Source: a virus. From it: a stretch of 20,401 bases of DNA. The position numbers were made by a program, and so were the translations under genes. The notes under the pieces were generated by a model that saw nothing but the letters and a program-made list of their open reading frames with translations, was not told the DNA's origin and ran no database searches. Of the stretch, positions 1 to 7,221 are shown piece by piece; position 1 is the first letter of the stretch, and each line of letters begins with the position of its first letter. The stretch spans positions 1-20,401 of IMG/VR virus record IMGVR_UViG_3300025132_000399. The stretch is one strand, 5' to 3'.

Positions 1-1821
1 AACGCATCACATGACTTGCTTTGGCTATGGGAGTCCGGCTTCAAGTATGATGGCCCTGTGTTCGACACGATGCTGGCAGAGTATGTATTGCAGCGTGGCA
101 TCAAAGAGCCTCTGTCTCTTGAGGCTTGCGCTGATCGCTATGCACTGGACACTAAGAAACAGGACACTTTGAAGGAGTACTTCTCTAAAGGTTACAACAC
201 ACGTGAGATACCGTGGGACACACTGGTATCCTACCTGTCGTCTGATCTAGGTGCTACGCAGCAGTTGTCTGATCGTCTGATGCTTAGACTAAATAGTAAG
301 GAAGACAGCGGTCTACTAAGCACTGTTGATCTAACAAATCAAGTTGCTGTTTGCCTGTCACGTATATACCAACGTGGTTTTGCAGTGGACATAACTGCAC
401 TTGAGGATGTTAGGAAACAATTTGAGCAGGAGCGTGACGATCTGCAGCGTGACCTACAGCAGCATGTACGTACACTGATGGGTGATACACCTATCAACCT
501 TAACAGCCCAGAGCAATTGTCTTGGGTTATCTACAGTCGTAAGGTACTGGACAAGCCCTATTGGGGCAACGCCATTGACCCCTACATGGACGAACAGGAC
601 TTTCGTAGCCTCGTTGCGGCAGGTACAGAGCGTGTATACAAAACCAAAGCTAGTCAATGCAAGGAGTGCTATGGCAGTGGTCAGGTTAGAAAGGTAAGGA
701 AAGATGGAACCCCGTACTCAAGAACTAATAAGTGTCCTACTTGTTCTGGAGATGGTTATCTTCTTACACACAGCCAAACGCTGGCTGGTCTGAAGTTCAA
801 GCCGCCGTCAGCCAAGTGGGCTAGTGCCAATGGCTTTAGCACAAGCAAGTCTAATCTTGAACTGCTAGAGAATACAGCCAAGTCTAAAGGCATGACAGAT
901 GCGGTTGACTTCCTATACAAAGTACGCAGACTATCCGCTGTGGATACATACCTGTCATCCTTTGTAGAGGGGATCAGCCTACACACAAAGCCTGACAACA
1001 GGTTGCACGTGCGTTTACTACAGCACCGTACAGCTACTGGCAGGTTTAGTGGTGCAGACCCTAACATGCAGAACATGCCACGTGGTGGTACATTCCCCGT
1101 GAAGAAGGTATTCGTATCACGATTTGACAATGGTAAGATAATGGAAGCAGACTTTGCACAGCTAGAGTTTCGCACCGCTGCTTACCTATCACAAGATGGA
1201 GTTGCAATTGAAGAAGTATCTACTGGGTTTGATGTACACTCATACACCGCTAAAGTTATTACCGATGCTGGTCAGCCTACGGATAGGCAGACGGCAAAAG
1301 CCCACACCTTTGCGCCCCTTTACGGGGCAACGGGGTTTGGACGCACACAAGCAGAAGCCGCCTACTACCAGCACTTCACAAAGAAGTACACGGGAGTCGC
1401 AGCTTGGCATTCCAAGTTGGCTAAAGAAGCTATCGCAACGCAAAAGATAGCCACACCATCCGGCAGGGAGTTTGCATTTCCTGATGTAGTGCGTAAGCAT
1501 ACAGGTAGAGTGTCACACTTTACACAGATCAAGAACTATCCTGTGCAGTCATTTGCTACGGCAGACATTGTGCCACTAGCTTTGTTGCACATAGAAAAAC
1601 TACTTGACGGTATGCAATCATGTGTGGTAAATACTGTACACGATTCAATCGTCATTGACGTTCACCCGGATGAGGAGAGGAGATGTATTGATGTAATACA
1701 AGAGACTAACAAAATATTGCCTGACTTGATTACCATACGTTGGGGGTTGGTATTCAATGTTCCACTAGAACTAGAGGCAAAAATTGGCCCCAACTGGCTT
1801 GACACTAAGGACGTGTCGTGA
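1..1821 (+). CDS. polA: Family A DNA polymerase with 3'-5' exonuclease domain and inserted DnaJ-type zinc finger (5' partial)
   Basis: Replicative DNA polymerase of the phage. The reading frame is open from base 1, and the first codons (NASHDLLWL) match exonuclease motif II, so the gene begins upstream and the TTG at 16 is not its start. Exonuclease motif III (YLSSD) lies at 232-246. Polymerase motif A (DFAQLEFR) starts at 1150. Motif B (RQTAKAHTFAPLYG) spans about 1285-1326, with Lys at 1297, Phe at 1309 (equivalent to E. coli Phe762) and Tyr at 1321. Motif C (VHDS) has its metal-binding Asp at 1642. Between the thumb sequence NLNSPEQL (about 496) and FKPPSAKW (about 796) lies an insertion with two CXXCXGXG motifs (658-756), a DnaJ-type zinc-binding pattern. 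I recall this arrangement from HMO-2011-type marine phages. The next gene follows after a 40-base gap. The polymerase assignment is very secure; the role of the finger is unknown. Confidence 0.97.
   Translation, partial: NASHDLLWLWESGFKYDGPVFDTMLAEYVLQRGIKEPLSLEACADRYALDTKKQDTLKEYFSKGYNTREIPWDTLVSYLSSDLGATQQLSDRLMLRLNSKEDSGLLSTVDLTNQVAVCLSRIYQRGFAVDITALEDVRKQFEQERDDLQRDLQQHVRTLMGDTPINLNSPEQLSWVIYSRKVLDKPYWGNAIDPYMDEQDFRSLVAAGTERVYKTKASQCKECYGSGQVRKVRKDGTPYSRTNKCPTCSGDGYLLTHSQTLAGLKFKPPSAKWASANGFSTSKSNLELLENTAKSKGMTDAVDFLYKVRRLSAVDTYLSSFVEGISLHTKPDNRLHVRLLQHRTATGRFSGADPNMQNMPRGGTFPVKKVFVSRFDNGKIMEADFAQLEFRTAAYLSQDGVAIEEVSTGFDVHSYTAKVITDAGQPTDRQTAKAHTFAPLYGATGFGRTQAEAAYYQHFTKKYTGVAAWHSKLAKEAIATQKIATPSGREFAFPDVVRKHTGRVSHFTQIKNYPVQSFATADIVPLALLHIEKLLDGMQSCVVNTVHDSIVIDVHPDEERRCIDVIQETNKILPDLITIRWGLVFNVPLELEAKIGPNWLDTKDVS
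658..756 (+). other. DnaJ-type CXXCXGXG zinc-finger insertion within the DNA polymerase thumb
   Basis: Two CXXCXGXG motifs, CKECYGSG at 658-681 and CPTCSGDG at 733-756, are separated by a basic linker (RKVRKDG). Four cysteines in this arrangement bind one zinc ion in the DnaJ cysteine-rich domain. The insertion falls between the thumb helix with the NLNSPEQL signature and the following PSAKWASANGFSTS segment. By alignment in my head this is about where T7 polymerase carries its thioredoxin-binding loop. The motif is seen directly; zinc binding and function are inferred. Confidence 0.85.
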
Positions 1822-1861
1822 TATAACTATGCATTCAAACTCAAAAGAAGGAGTATAAAAT

Positions 1862-2728
1862 ATGGAACTTACAACTATCAATACCGCTAACTATGCGGAA
1901 ATGGCTAAAGCTATGGGCATCGCCCATGAAGGAATCGGTGAGCGTAAACAGGCAAGCACTCTTGCACGTCTGCGTATCAATCACTCACCTATTATCGGTA
2001 CGGAAAAGGTACTGGTTAAAGGTGGAACCTATAAGCTGGAGATACCAGATGGTCCTACCTATTATGCAGAATCTGTAAAGATTCGCCCGTATGTACAACG
2101 CTTTATGTATAAGCGTTTTATTCGTGGTGATGCAGGTTCATCTAACCGCTACATAAAGACTGTCATGGCTGACAATCTTAACATCGACTTGAAGGATAAT
2201 GACGGTGGGTTCAACTGTGGTAAACCTGCTGGCTTTATTAAGGATTGGGCTGCTGTTCCTGATAAGATGAAGGAACTCATTAAGTCTATCAAGCGTGTAC
2301 GTGTAGTGCTTGGTATGGTTGAACTCGTAAACCCAACAGATGAGAATGGAAAGTCTGTCGATGTTGACGACACAGCATTCATCTGGGAAGTTGAGAACCG
2401 TGATGCATTCAAGATTGTAGGCGAGGCTTTCACTCGCTTGGCAAAGATGAAGCGTCTACCTGTGCAGCATATCATCACAGCTACATCAGAGGAGCGTAAG
2501 ATTCCTACAGGTGCTGTGTTCTATGTACCCAAGGTAAACCTTGATACTACCGTTAGCCTTGACCTCACTGAGAAAGAGCAGACTATGTTTGCTGACTTCA
2601 TGCAGTGGGTACAGAACTACAACGAGTATATCATCAATGCGTATGCAGAGAAGGCTAACCATATAGAGGATGATATGGATGTTGATCTGGATTCCATTAT
2701 GGATATCGAAGTAGAAGAGGTAGCGTAA
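1862..2728 (+). CDS. Conserved phage replication protein, putative single-stranded DNA-binding protein
   Basis: A 288-aa protein between the DNA polymerase and the recombination nuclease. I recognise no catalytic motif. The body is mixed and moderately basic, and the C-terminus is strongly acidic (DDMDVDLDSIMDIEVEEVA). Acidic C-terminal tails are typical of phage and bacterial single-stranded DNA-binding proteins such as T7 gp2.5, where they contact polymerase and helicase. The binding-protein role rests on this tail and on gene order only. The start is secure: GAAGGAG lies 8 bases before the ATG. The stop TAA shares its last base with the next gene's ATG (TAATG), suggesting translational coupling. 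Alternatively it could be a recombination mediator or another accessory replication factor. Confidence 0.88.
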   Translation: MELTTINTANYAEMAKAMGIAHEGIGERKQASTLARLRINHSPIIGTEKVLVKGGTYKLEIPDGPTYYAESVKIRPYVQRFMYKRFIRGDAGSSNRYIKTVMADNLNIDLKDNDGGFNCGKPAGFIKDWAAVPDKMKELIKSIKRVRVVLGMVELVNPTDENGKSVDVDDTAFIWEVENRDAFKIVGEAFTRLAKMKRLPVQHIITATSEERKIPTGAVFYVPKVNLDTTVSLDLTEKEQTMFADFMQWVQNYNEYIINAYAEKANHIEDDMDVDLDSIMDIEVEEVA

Positions 2729-3588
2729 TGAACCATCCTGCTGAACTGGCGTTGCACCAGTACATGACTAATGCTGCTAATGGTAATTCCACCATGTCGG
2801 AAGAGACAGTTCTTCAAGTAGCTAATGATGTTGCTGATGCGTTAAAACGCCAGTTTGGTGGGGGCAATAAGCGTGATGAGTTTAGACTACGCATGTCAAA
2901 TGTAGGTAGGCCAACTTGTCAACTCTGGTTCCAGAAGAATCAGCCAGAGAAGGCGTTGCCCTTACCAACTACATTCGTAATGAACATGATGCTTGGAGAT
3001 ATTGTTGAGGCTGTGTTCAAAGGACTATTGAAAGAAGCAGGAGTTAAATATGAAGACGATAAAGAAGTTACTCTTGAGGTTGACGATGATACATCCATTA
3101 ACGGCACATATGATATTGTTATTGATGGTGCTGTTGATGATATCAAGTCAGCTTCTAGCTGGTCCTATCGAAACAAGTTTGACAGCTACGAAACACTAGC
3201 TAGTCACGATAGCTTTGGCTATGTAGGTCAGCTTGCTGGCTACGCCAAGGCATCAGGCAAACGTGTTGGTGGATGGTGGGTAGTAAACAAAGCCAATGGC
3301 GAGTTTAAATATGTACCAGCCACAGGTCTTGATTTGGATAAAGAGATATCCAATATTAAGGAAACAGCACAGACGGTCAAGGATAATACTTTCAAGCGTT
3401 GCTTTGACGCTGTGCCTGAGAAGTTCAGAGGCAAGGAGACAGGTAACACAGTACTTAATGAAAACTGTATATTCTGTTCCTATCGCTTTACCTGTTGGCC
3501 TACGTTGACAGAACGCCCAGCGGTAAAGTCACAGGCTAAAGAACCTAAGATGGTTCCATACATTAGTTTGGCAGAAGAATATGCCTAA
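2728..3588 (+). CDS. Cas4-like PD-(D/E)XK exonuclease with a predicted [4Fe-4S] cluster
   Basis: A 286-aa nuclease of the Cas4/RecB superfamily. The active-site pattern is visible: Asp129 in GTYDIV, Asp138-x-Lys140 in DDIKS, and the helical motif QLAGY from Gln168. Four cysteines fit the Cas4/Dna2/AddB iron-sulfur arrangement: Cys64 far upstream, and Cys247, Cys250, Cys256 as CxxCxxxxxC near the C-terminus. Such enzymes resect DNA ends. Here it probably takes the place of the T7 gp6 exonuclease in recombination, genome processing or host DNA breakdown. It overlaps the upstream gene by one base and the next gene, a junction resolvase, by 8 bases, supporting a joint recombination role. Family assignment is strong; polarity and substrate cannot be read from sequence. 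Confidence 0.93.
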   Translation: MNHPAELALHQYMTNAANGNSTMSEETVLQVANDVADALKRQFGGGNKRDEFRLRMSNVGRPTCQLWFQKNQPEKALPLPTTFVMNMMLGDIVEAVFKGLLKEAGVKYEDDKEVTLEVDDDTSINGTYDIVIDGAVDDIKSASSWSYRNKFDSYETLASHDSFGYVGQLAGYAKASGKRVGGWWVVNKANGEFKYVPATGLDLDKEISNIKETAQTVKDNTFKRCFDAVPEKFRGKETGNTVLNENCIFCSYRFTCWPTLTERPAVKSQAKEPKMVPYISLAEEYA

Positions 3589-4036
3589 CGCAAAACAATT
3601 TAAAGCAGCACGGAAGTACGGCTATCGTAGTGGACTTGAGTTAAAACTAGCAGAGTATCTGAAGGAACTTGCTATCAAGTACGACTACGAATGTATGAAG
3701 ATAGAGTGGGAAGACCTAGCCTATCGGACATACACGCCAGATTTCGTGCTGTTTAACGGTATCATAATAGAAACAAAAGGCATGTTTACTGCTGCTGATA
3801 GGCGTAAACACCTTGCTATTAAGAAGCAACACCCTAGATTAGACATACGCTTTGTGTTTGAAAACAGTAGGCGTAAGCTACGCAAAGGTGCTAAGTCTTC
3901 TTATGCAGAATGGTGTATCCGATATGGGTTCCTGTATTACGACAGGATAATACCAGAGGATTGGCTAAAAGAGAAAGGCAAGAACAGGCACGGTAAGTTT
4001 ATTAAATTCACAGGACGTAAAGTAAAAAGGAGATGA
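3581..4036 (+). CDS. T7 endonuclease I-like Holliday junction resolvase
   Basis: A 151-aa protein, close to the 149 aa of T7 gp3, with the same order of motifs. T7 endonuclease I cleaves four-way junctions and branched DNA, resolving replication intermediates before packaging and helping degrade host DNA. Visible catalytic residues are Glu20 in RSGLE, Asp54 in YTPDF, and Glu64-x-Lys66 in IIIETKG, equivalent to Glu20, Asp55, Glu65 and Lys67 of T7. The flanking sequences DRRKHLAIKKQHP and DIRFVFENSRRKL also closely resemble T7 gp3, and the C-terminus is basic (FTGRKVKRR). It starts inside the end of the Cas4-like gene, 8 bases before that stop. This is one of the safest calls in the window. Confidence 0.96.
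   Translation: MPNAKQFKAARKYGYRSGLELKLAEYLKELAIKYDYECMKIEWEDLAYRTYTPDFVLFNGIIIETKGMFTAADRRKHLAIKKQHPRLDIRFVFENSRRKLRKGAKSSYAEWCIRYGFLYYDRIIPEDWLKEKGKNRHGKFIKFTGRKVKRR
4028..4032 (+). promoter_or_regulatory. Ribosome binding site deciding the start at 4039
   Basis: AGGAG lies 6 bases before the ATG at 4039 but directly abuts the in-frame ATG at 4033. The normal spacing favours 4039 as the start of the acidic unknown protein. Confidence 0.7.
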
Positions 4037-4038
4037 GG

Positions 4039-4419
4039 ATGCACAATGATGATGAAAGCTACGATGATGAAGACTATGTAATAAGAGTGCGCCCCGGTTA
4101 TGAGATGGAAGCACGTGCAGATGGAAGCAAAGAAGCTGTGTGGACAGGAGAGATTGATATCTCCATTATAACAGGACCAGACAACCCGTTAGACGATGAG
4201 TCTTATTCGCAAGTTATGCACTTTGTACGTATGATGTGCGCCACCGTTCCCATAATGGAACACAGTAAAGAACTGCGAGATATGGTACATGACTATGTTA
4301 TAAAAGACCTTGACAGGGAGATAGAAGAATCATATGATGAATCCTCTGTAGTTGTACGCCATGAAGATGGTAACGTAGTGAGACTTGACTTTACCTCTAG
4401 GACAAAAGGGAGTGCGTAA
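4039..4419 (+). CDS. Acidic phage protein of unknown function
   Basis: A 126-aa protein I do not recognise. It is rich in Asp and Glu, with an acidic N-terminus (HNDDESYDDEDY), a predicted strand-rich segment with Trp (EAVWTGEIDISII), a central helix (YSQVMHFVRMMCATVP) and an acidic C-terminal half (DREIEESYDESS). No signal peptide, membrane segment or known catalytic motif is visible. The ATG at 4039 is preferred over 4033 because of AGGAG spacing. The gene follows the junction resolvase with essentially no gap and ends one base before the next ATG. Acidic phage proteins in early regions are sometimes DNA mimics or host inhibitors, but nothing specific supports that here. Confidence 0.85.
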   Translation: MHNDDESYDDEDYVIRVRPGYEMEARADGSKEAVWTGEIDISIITGPDNPLDDESYSQVMHFVRMMCATVPIMEHSKELRDMVHDYVIKDLDREIEESYDESSVVVRHEDGNVVRLDFTSRTKGSA

Positions 4420-4420
4420 T

Positions 4421-4726
4421 ATGAGACACGAAGACTATATGAGGCAAGCCATGAAAGCAAAGGAGGCTGGTGTATCCTCTAAAGATTGGTCTATGAACAA
4501 AGCCGACATGGTAAATAGCCCTTCCCACTATAATCAATCAGGCATTGAGTGTATTGCTGCCATCCAAGCTGCACTTGGTCCTAACTTTAAATACTACTTG
4601 CAAGGCAACATTATGAAATACCTGTGGCGGTTCGACTATAAGGGTAGGCCATTGGAAGATTTGCAAAAGGCACAGTGGTATTTAAATATGCTACTAGAAG
4701 ACGTGAATGCAAGTGATGAGAGTTAA
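4421..4726 (+). CDS. DUF3310-family protein (T7 gp1.7-related domain)
   Basis: A 101-aa protein. Its core, VNSPSHYNQSGIECIAAIQ, then YLQGNIMKYLWRFDYKG and a helix ending in QWYLNMLL, is the DUF3310 pattern common in tailed phages. T7 gp1.7, described as an unusual dGMP/dTMP kinase, carries a related domain, which explains the 'nucleotide kinase' label often given to this family. Whether this short form is catalytic is unknown. Its position just upstream of ribonucleotide reductase suits a nucleotide-metabolism role. The ATG at 4421 is chosen over an in-frame TTG at 4385 because an AGGGAG-like site precedes it and it lies one base after the upstream stop. The end overlaps the next small gene. 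Confidence 0.9.
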   Translation: MRHEDYMRQAMKAKEAGVSSKDWSMNKADMVNSPSHYNQSGIECIAAIQAALGPNFKYYLQGNIMKYLWRFDYKGRPLEDLQKAQWYLNMLLEDVNASDES

Positions 4727-4874
4727 AGTATTTATTACTCTCGACATAGACGAGGAAGAGTACCCTATACCTGCGGATGGGCAGGTTGGGGAGGAGATTG
4801 AGGATGGCATACGTGAATACTTCTATGATGTTAACGGTGCTGACATTAGAACAGTAAGAACTATAACGGAGTGA
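4716..4874 (+). CDS. 52-aa acidic small protein overlapping DUF3310 and ribonucleotide reductase genes
   Basis: The frame runs from ATG at 4716 to TGA at 4872-4874 and encodes a 52-aa protein beginning MRVKVFITLDIDEEEYPIP and ending DIRTVRTITE. It fills the space between DUF3310 and the reductase, overlapping the first by 11 bases. A strand, acidic loop, helix (EEIEDGIREYFYD), strand pattern is visible. No matching domain is known to me. It is read as a real gene because it keeps the tight overlapping layout of its neighbours, and without it there would be an otherwise unusual gap of about 150 bases. Confidence 0.75.
   Translation: MRVKVFITLDIDEEEYPIPADGQVGEEIEDGIREYFYDVNGADIRTVRTITE
4868..4871 (+). 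promoter_or_regulatory. Ribosome binding site deciding the reductase start at 4880
   Basis: GGAG lies 8 bases before the ATG at 4880. The in-frame GTG at 4871 overlaps this site and the ATG at 4874 is only 2 bases from it, so 4880 is the best start. Confidence 0.65.
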
Positions 4875-4879
4875 TGGAT

Positions 4880-6820
4880 ATGAACAATTACCTACCAACA
4901 GACTACCAAAACTTCATTGCGCTATCACGGTATGCACGATGGAAAGAAGATGAACAACGGCGTGAGACATGGGGTGAGACAGTGACTCGCTACTTTGATT
5001 ACATGAAGAACCATCTGTATAGTACCTGCAGATATGTAATGCCTGACGATTTAAGAGGCGAACTGGAGCAAGCTGTATTGAATCAGGATATCATGCCTAG
5101 CATGAGAGCATTGATGACCGCTGGCCCTGCACTAGACCGTTGTCACGTGGGTGCATACAACTGTTCCTACGTGCCTATAGACAGCCCTAGAGCCTTTGAC
5201 GAGACTATGTACATCCTAATGTGTGGCACAGGCGTAGGCTTCTCTGTAGAGCGTGAGAACGTGGATAAGCTGCCTATCGTTAATGAGGTAATGCACGACA
5301 CAGACACAGTAATCAAGGTAGGTGATAGCCGCCCCGGTTGGTCAAAGTCTCTGCGTGAACTCATCTCTCTATTGTATGCAGGTCAGATACCCAAGTGGGA
5401 TGTATCAGAGGTGCGTCCTGCTGGTGCAAGGCTCAAGACATTTGGTGGTCGTGCCAGTGGCCCAGCACCACTAGAGGAGTTATTTCAGTTTGTTATTGAC
5501 AAGTTCAAGGCAGCTACTGGTCGCAGACTATGGCCCGTTGAGTGTCACGATATCATGTGCAAGGTCGGTGAGGTTGTAGTTGTTGGTGGTGTACGCCGTT
5601 CTGCTCTTATTAGTCTGTCTAATCTTGGTGATGACCAGATGGCACATGCCAAGTCAGGACAGTGGTGGGATACAGAGCCACAACGGTCACTGGCTAATAA
5701 CTCTGTAGCCTATAAGGGCAAGCCAGAGATGGGTACATTCATGCGTGAGTGGGTTGCACTGTACGAATCCAAGTCAGGTGAGCGTGGTATCTTCAATCGT
5801 GAGGCAGCAAAGACACAGGCAGCTAAGAATGGTAGACGTGATGTGGAACATAGTTTCGGATGCAACCCTTGCAGTGAAATTATATTGCGCCCATATCAGT
5901 TCTGTAATCTGTCAGAGGTAGTTGCACGTGCTGGTGATACACAGCAGTCATTACGTGAGAAGGTGCGCCTTGCTACAATCTTAGGTACGTTTCAATCCAC
6001 ACTAACTGACTTTAAATACCTGCGTAATATATGGAAGAAGAACACAGAAGAAGAGCGTTTGCTTGGTGTGTCATTGACAGGTATCATGGACAACGACTTA
6101 CTTAGTGGTACATCAGCCCATCTTGGCAAGAACATTGGGCAGACATTAGAGACATTGCGTGACACGGCAGTAGAGACTAATGCTGCTATGGCTGAACAAC
6201 TAGGCATTCCACAGTCAACAGCTATTACATGCGTCAAGCCTAGTGGCACAGTGTCGCAGCTTGTGGACAGTGCTAGTGGCATTCATGCTAGGCATAACCC
6301 ACACTACATTCGTACTGTGCGTGGTGATAATAAAGACCCGCTTACGCAGTTTATGATGAGTGCAGGAGTGCCAGCAGAACCAGATGTTACGAAGCCAGAG
6401 TCTACGACAGTGTTTAGCTTTCCTATGGCGTCACCACGTGGGGCAGTCACACGTACAATACTGTCGGCTATTGAACAACTTGAGTTGTGGCTTACCTATC
6501 AGCGTTACTGGTGCGAACATAAGCCTAGCGTAACAATTTCAGTGAAGGAAAATGAATGGCTAGACGTGGGTGCATGGGTGTATAAACACTTTGATGAAGT
6601 GTCAGGCATCAGCTTCCTGCCATTCAGTGACCATACATATAAACAAGCACCGTATCAGGACTGTACAGAGGACGAGTATGATGCTATGATAGCAAAGATG
6701 CCAAAGTCTATTGATTGGACATGGCTACAAGATTATGAGAAAGAAGACACAACAACAGGAGGACGTGAGTTGGCATGTACGGCAGATGCCTGTGAGATAG
6801 TGGACTTAAATGCAGCATGA
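4880..6820 (+). CDS. nrdJ: Class II (adenosylcobalamin-dependent) ribonucleotide reductase, monomeric RTPR-like
   Basis: A 646-aa enzyme making deoxyribonucleotides from ribonucleotides by a B12-generated thiyl radical; it needs neither oxygen nor a separate radical subunit. All five expected cysteines are visible. Cys95 (in AYNCSYVP) and Cys342 (in QFCNLSEV) form the active-site redox pair. Cys331 in NPCSEI is the thiyl radical site, with Glu333 beside it. Cys633 and Cys638 (CTADAC) form the C-terminal shuttle. The 11-residue spacing between Cys331 and Cys342 equals that of Cys408 and Cys419 in Lactobacillus RTPR. CGTGVGFSVE and the conserved CVKPSGTVSQL segment also fit. It is shorter than the 739-aa Lactobacillus enzyme. 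The host must supply adenosylcobalamin. Di- versus triphosphate substrate is not decided, though the monomeric form suggests triphosphates. Confidence 0.96.
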   Translation: MNNYLPTDYQNFIALSRYARWKEDEQRRETWGETVTRYFDYMKNHLYSTCRYVMPDDLRGELEQAVLNQDIMPSMRALMTAGPALDRCHVGAYNCSYVPIDSPRAFDETMYILMCGTGVGFSVERENVDKLPIVNEVMHDTDTVIKVGDSRPGWSKSLRELISLLYAGQIPKWDVSEVRPAGARLKTFGGRASGPAPLEELFQFVIDKFKAATGRRLWPVECHDIMCKVGEVVVVGGVRRSALISLSNLGDDQMAHAKSGQWWDTEPQRSLANNSVAYKGKPEMGTFMREWVALYESKSGERGIFNREAAKTQAAKNGRRDVEHSFGCNPCSEIILRPYQFCNLSEVVARAGDTQQSLREKVRLATILGTFQSTLTDFKYLRNIWKKNTEEERLLGVSLTGIMDNDLLSGTSAHLGKNIGQTLETLRDTAVETNAAMAEQLGIPQSTAITCVKPSGTVSQLVDSASGIHARHNPHYIRTVRGDNKDPLTQFMMSAGVPAEPDVTKPESTTVFSFPMASPRGAVTRTILSAIEQLELWLTYQRYWCEHKPSVTISVKENEWLDVGAWVYKHFDEVSGISFLPFSDHTYKQAPYQDCTEDEYDAMIAKMPKSIDWTWLQDYEKEDTTTGGRELACTADACEIVDLNAA

Positions 6821-6822
6821 TT

Positions 6823-6828
6823 GAAGGA
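6823..6828 (+). promoter_or_regulatory. Ribosome binding site deciding the start at 6835
   Basis: GAAGGA lies 6 bases before the ATG at 6835 and downstream of the alternative ATG at 6817, so 6835 is favoured. Confidence 0.6.
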
Positions 6829-6834
6829 CTAGAC

Positions 6835-7014
6835 ATGCCTACATGGTGGCAGTGGTGGCTCATAGTAGCTATCACTGTCAACACTGCAATCAATGCGATT
6901 GTATTCTTCAAGCACAGGTTTAAACAAAAACACCCTAAACCCATGATAAAACATGGATTTACACACTTACATCCACATGGAAAAACATATTACAAACGTG
7001 ATGAAAGGAGTTGA
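6835..7014 (+). CDS. Small single-pass membrane protein with basic, His-rich tail
   Basis: A 59-aa protein starting MPTWWQWWLIVAITVNTAIN, with one hydrophobic segment (about residues 6-24) after a Trp-rich start, followed by a strongly basic His/Lys-rich tail (FFKHRFKQKHPKP, HLHPHGKTYYKRDERS). Trp residues at the start and Lys/Arg after the segment suggest an N-out, C-in topology under the positive-inside rule. Function unknown; small proteins of this kind can be holins, inhibitors of host membrane functions, or anchors. An alternative start at 6817 overlaps the reductase stop (ATGA) and would add six residues. AAAGGAG near its 3' end serves the next gene. Confidence 0.75.
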   Translation: MPTWWQWWLIVAITVNTAINAIVFFKHRFKQKHPKPMIKHGFTHLHPHGKTYYKRDERS

Positions 7015-7017
7015 CAC

Positions 7018-7221
7018 ATGAGAGAACAGATGATAGAAGTATTACGTAAACATGCACAAGCCAATGTAGCACTGCATGTTGCCAATATTGAGTGTTATCT
7101 ACGTAACCCAGCAGGGATTGGAGAACATTCAGATATCATGGAAGCAATGCAGGGAGAACTTGATAAGGTTGCAGCACATGAAGATAGACTAGACATACTA
7201 AATAATTACTTTAATGAGTGA
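7018..7221 (+). CDS. Conserved small marine-phage protein of unknown function
   Basis: A 67-aa, probably all-helical protein (MREQMIEVLRKHAQANVALH, then GIGEHSDIMEAMQGELDKVA and a charged helix AHEDRLDILNNYF). I recall similar short proteins with a GxGEHSD...E.EL pattern in marine phages, always without a known function. An AAAGGAG site lies 7 bases before the ATG, so the start is secure. It has no membrane segment. Two amphipathic helices separated by the GIGEHSD turn suggest a small helical hairpin that could dimerise. It overlaps the next, very short, coding frame by 8 bases. Confidence 0.85.
   Translation: MREQMIEVLRKHAQANVALHVANIECYLRNPAGIGEHSDIMEAMQGELDKVAAHEDRLDILNNYFNE

Noticed and set aside
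16-18. TTG as the start of the DNA polymerase
   Set aside because: The frame is open to base 1 and the codons before it (NASHD) belong to exonuclease motif II, so the gene is cut by the window edge.
658-756. A separate DnaJ chaperone gene
   Set aside because: The cysteine motifs are in frame inside the polymerase and there is no J domain (HPD) anywhere near.
756-1175. 139-aa open frame on the - strand within the polymerase
   Set aside because: Fully covered by conserved polymerase motifs on the other strand, with no features of its own.
4385-4420. TTG extension of the DUF3310 gene
   Set aside because: It would overlap the upstream gene by 35 bases, while the ATG at 4421 has a ribosome site and begins right after the upstream stop.
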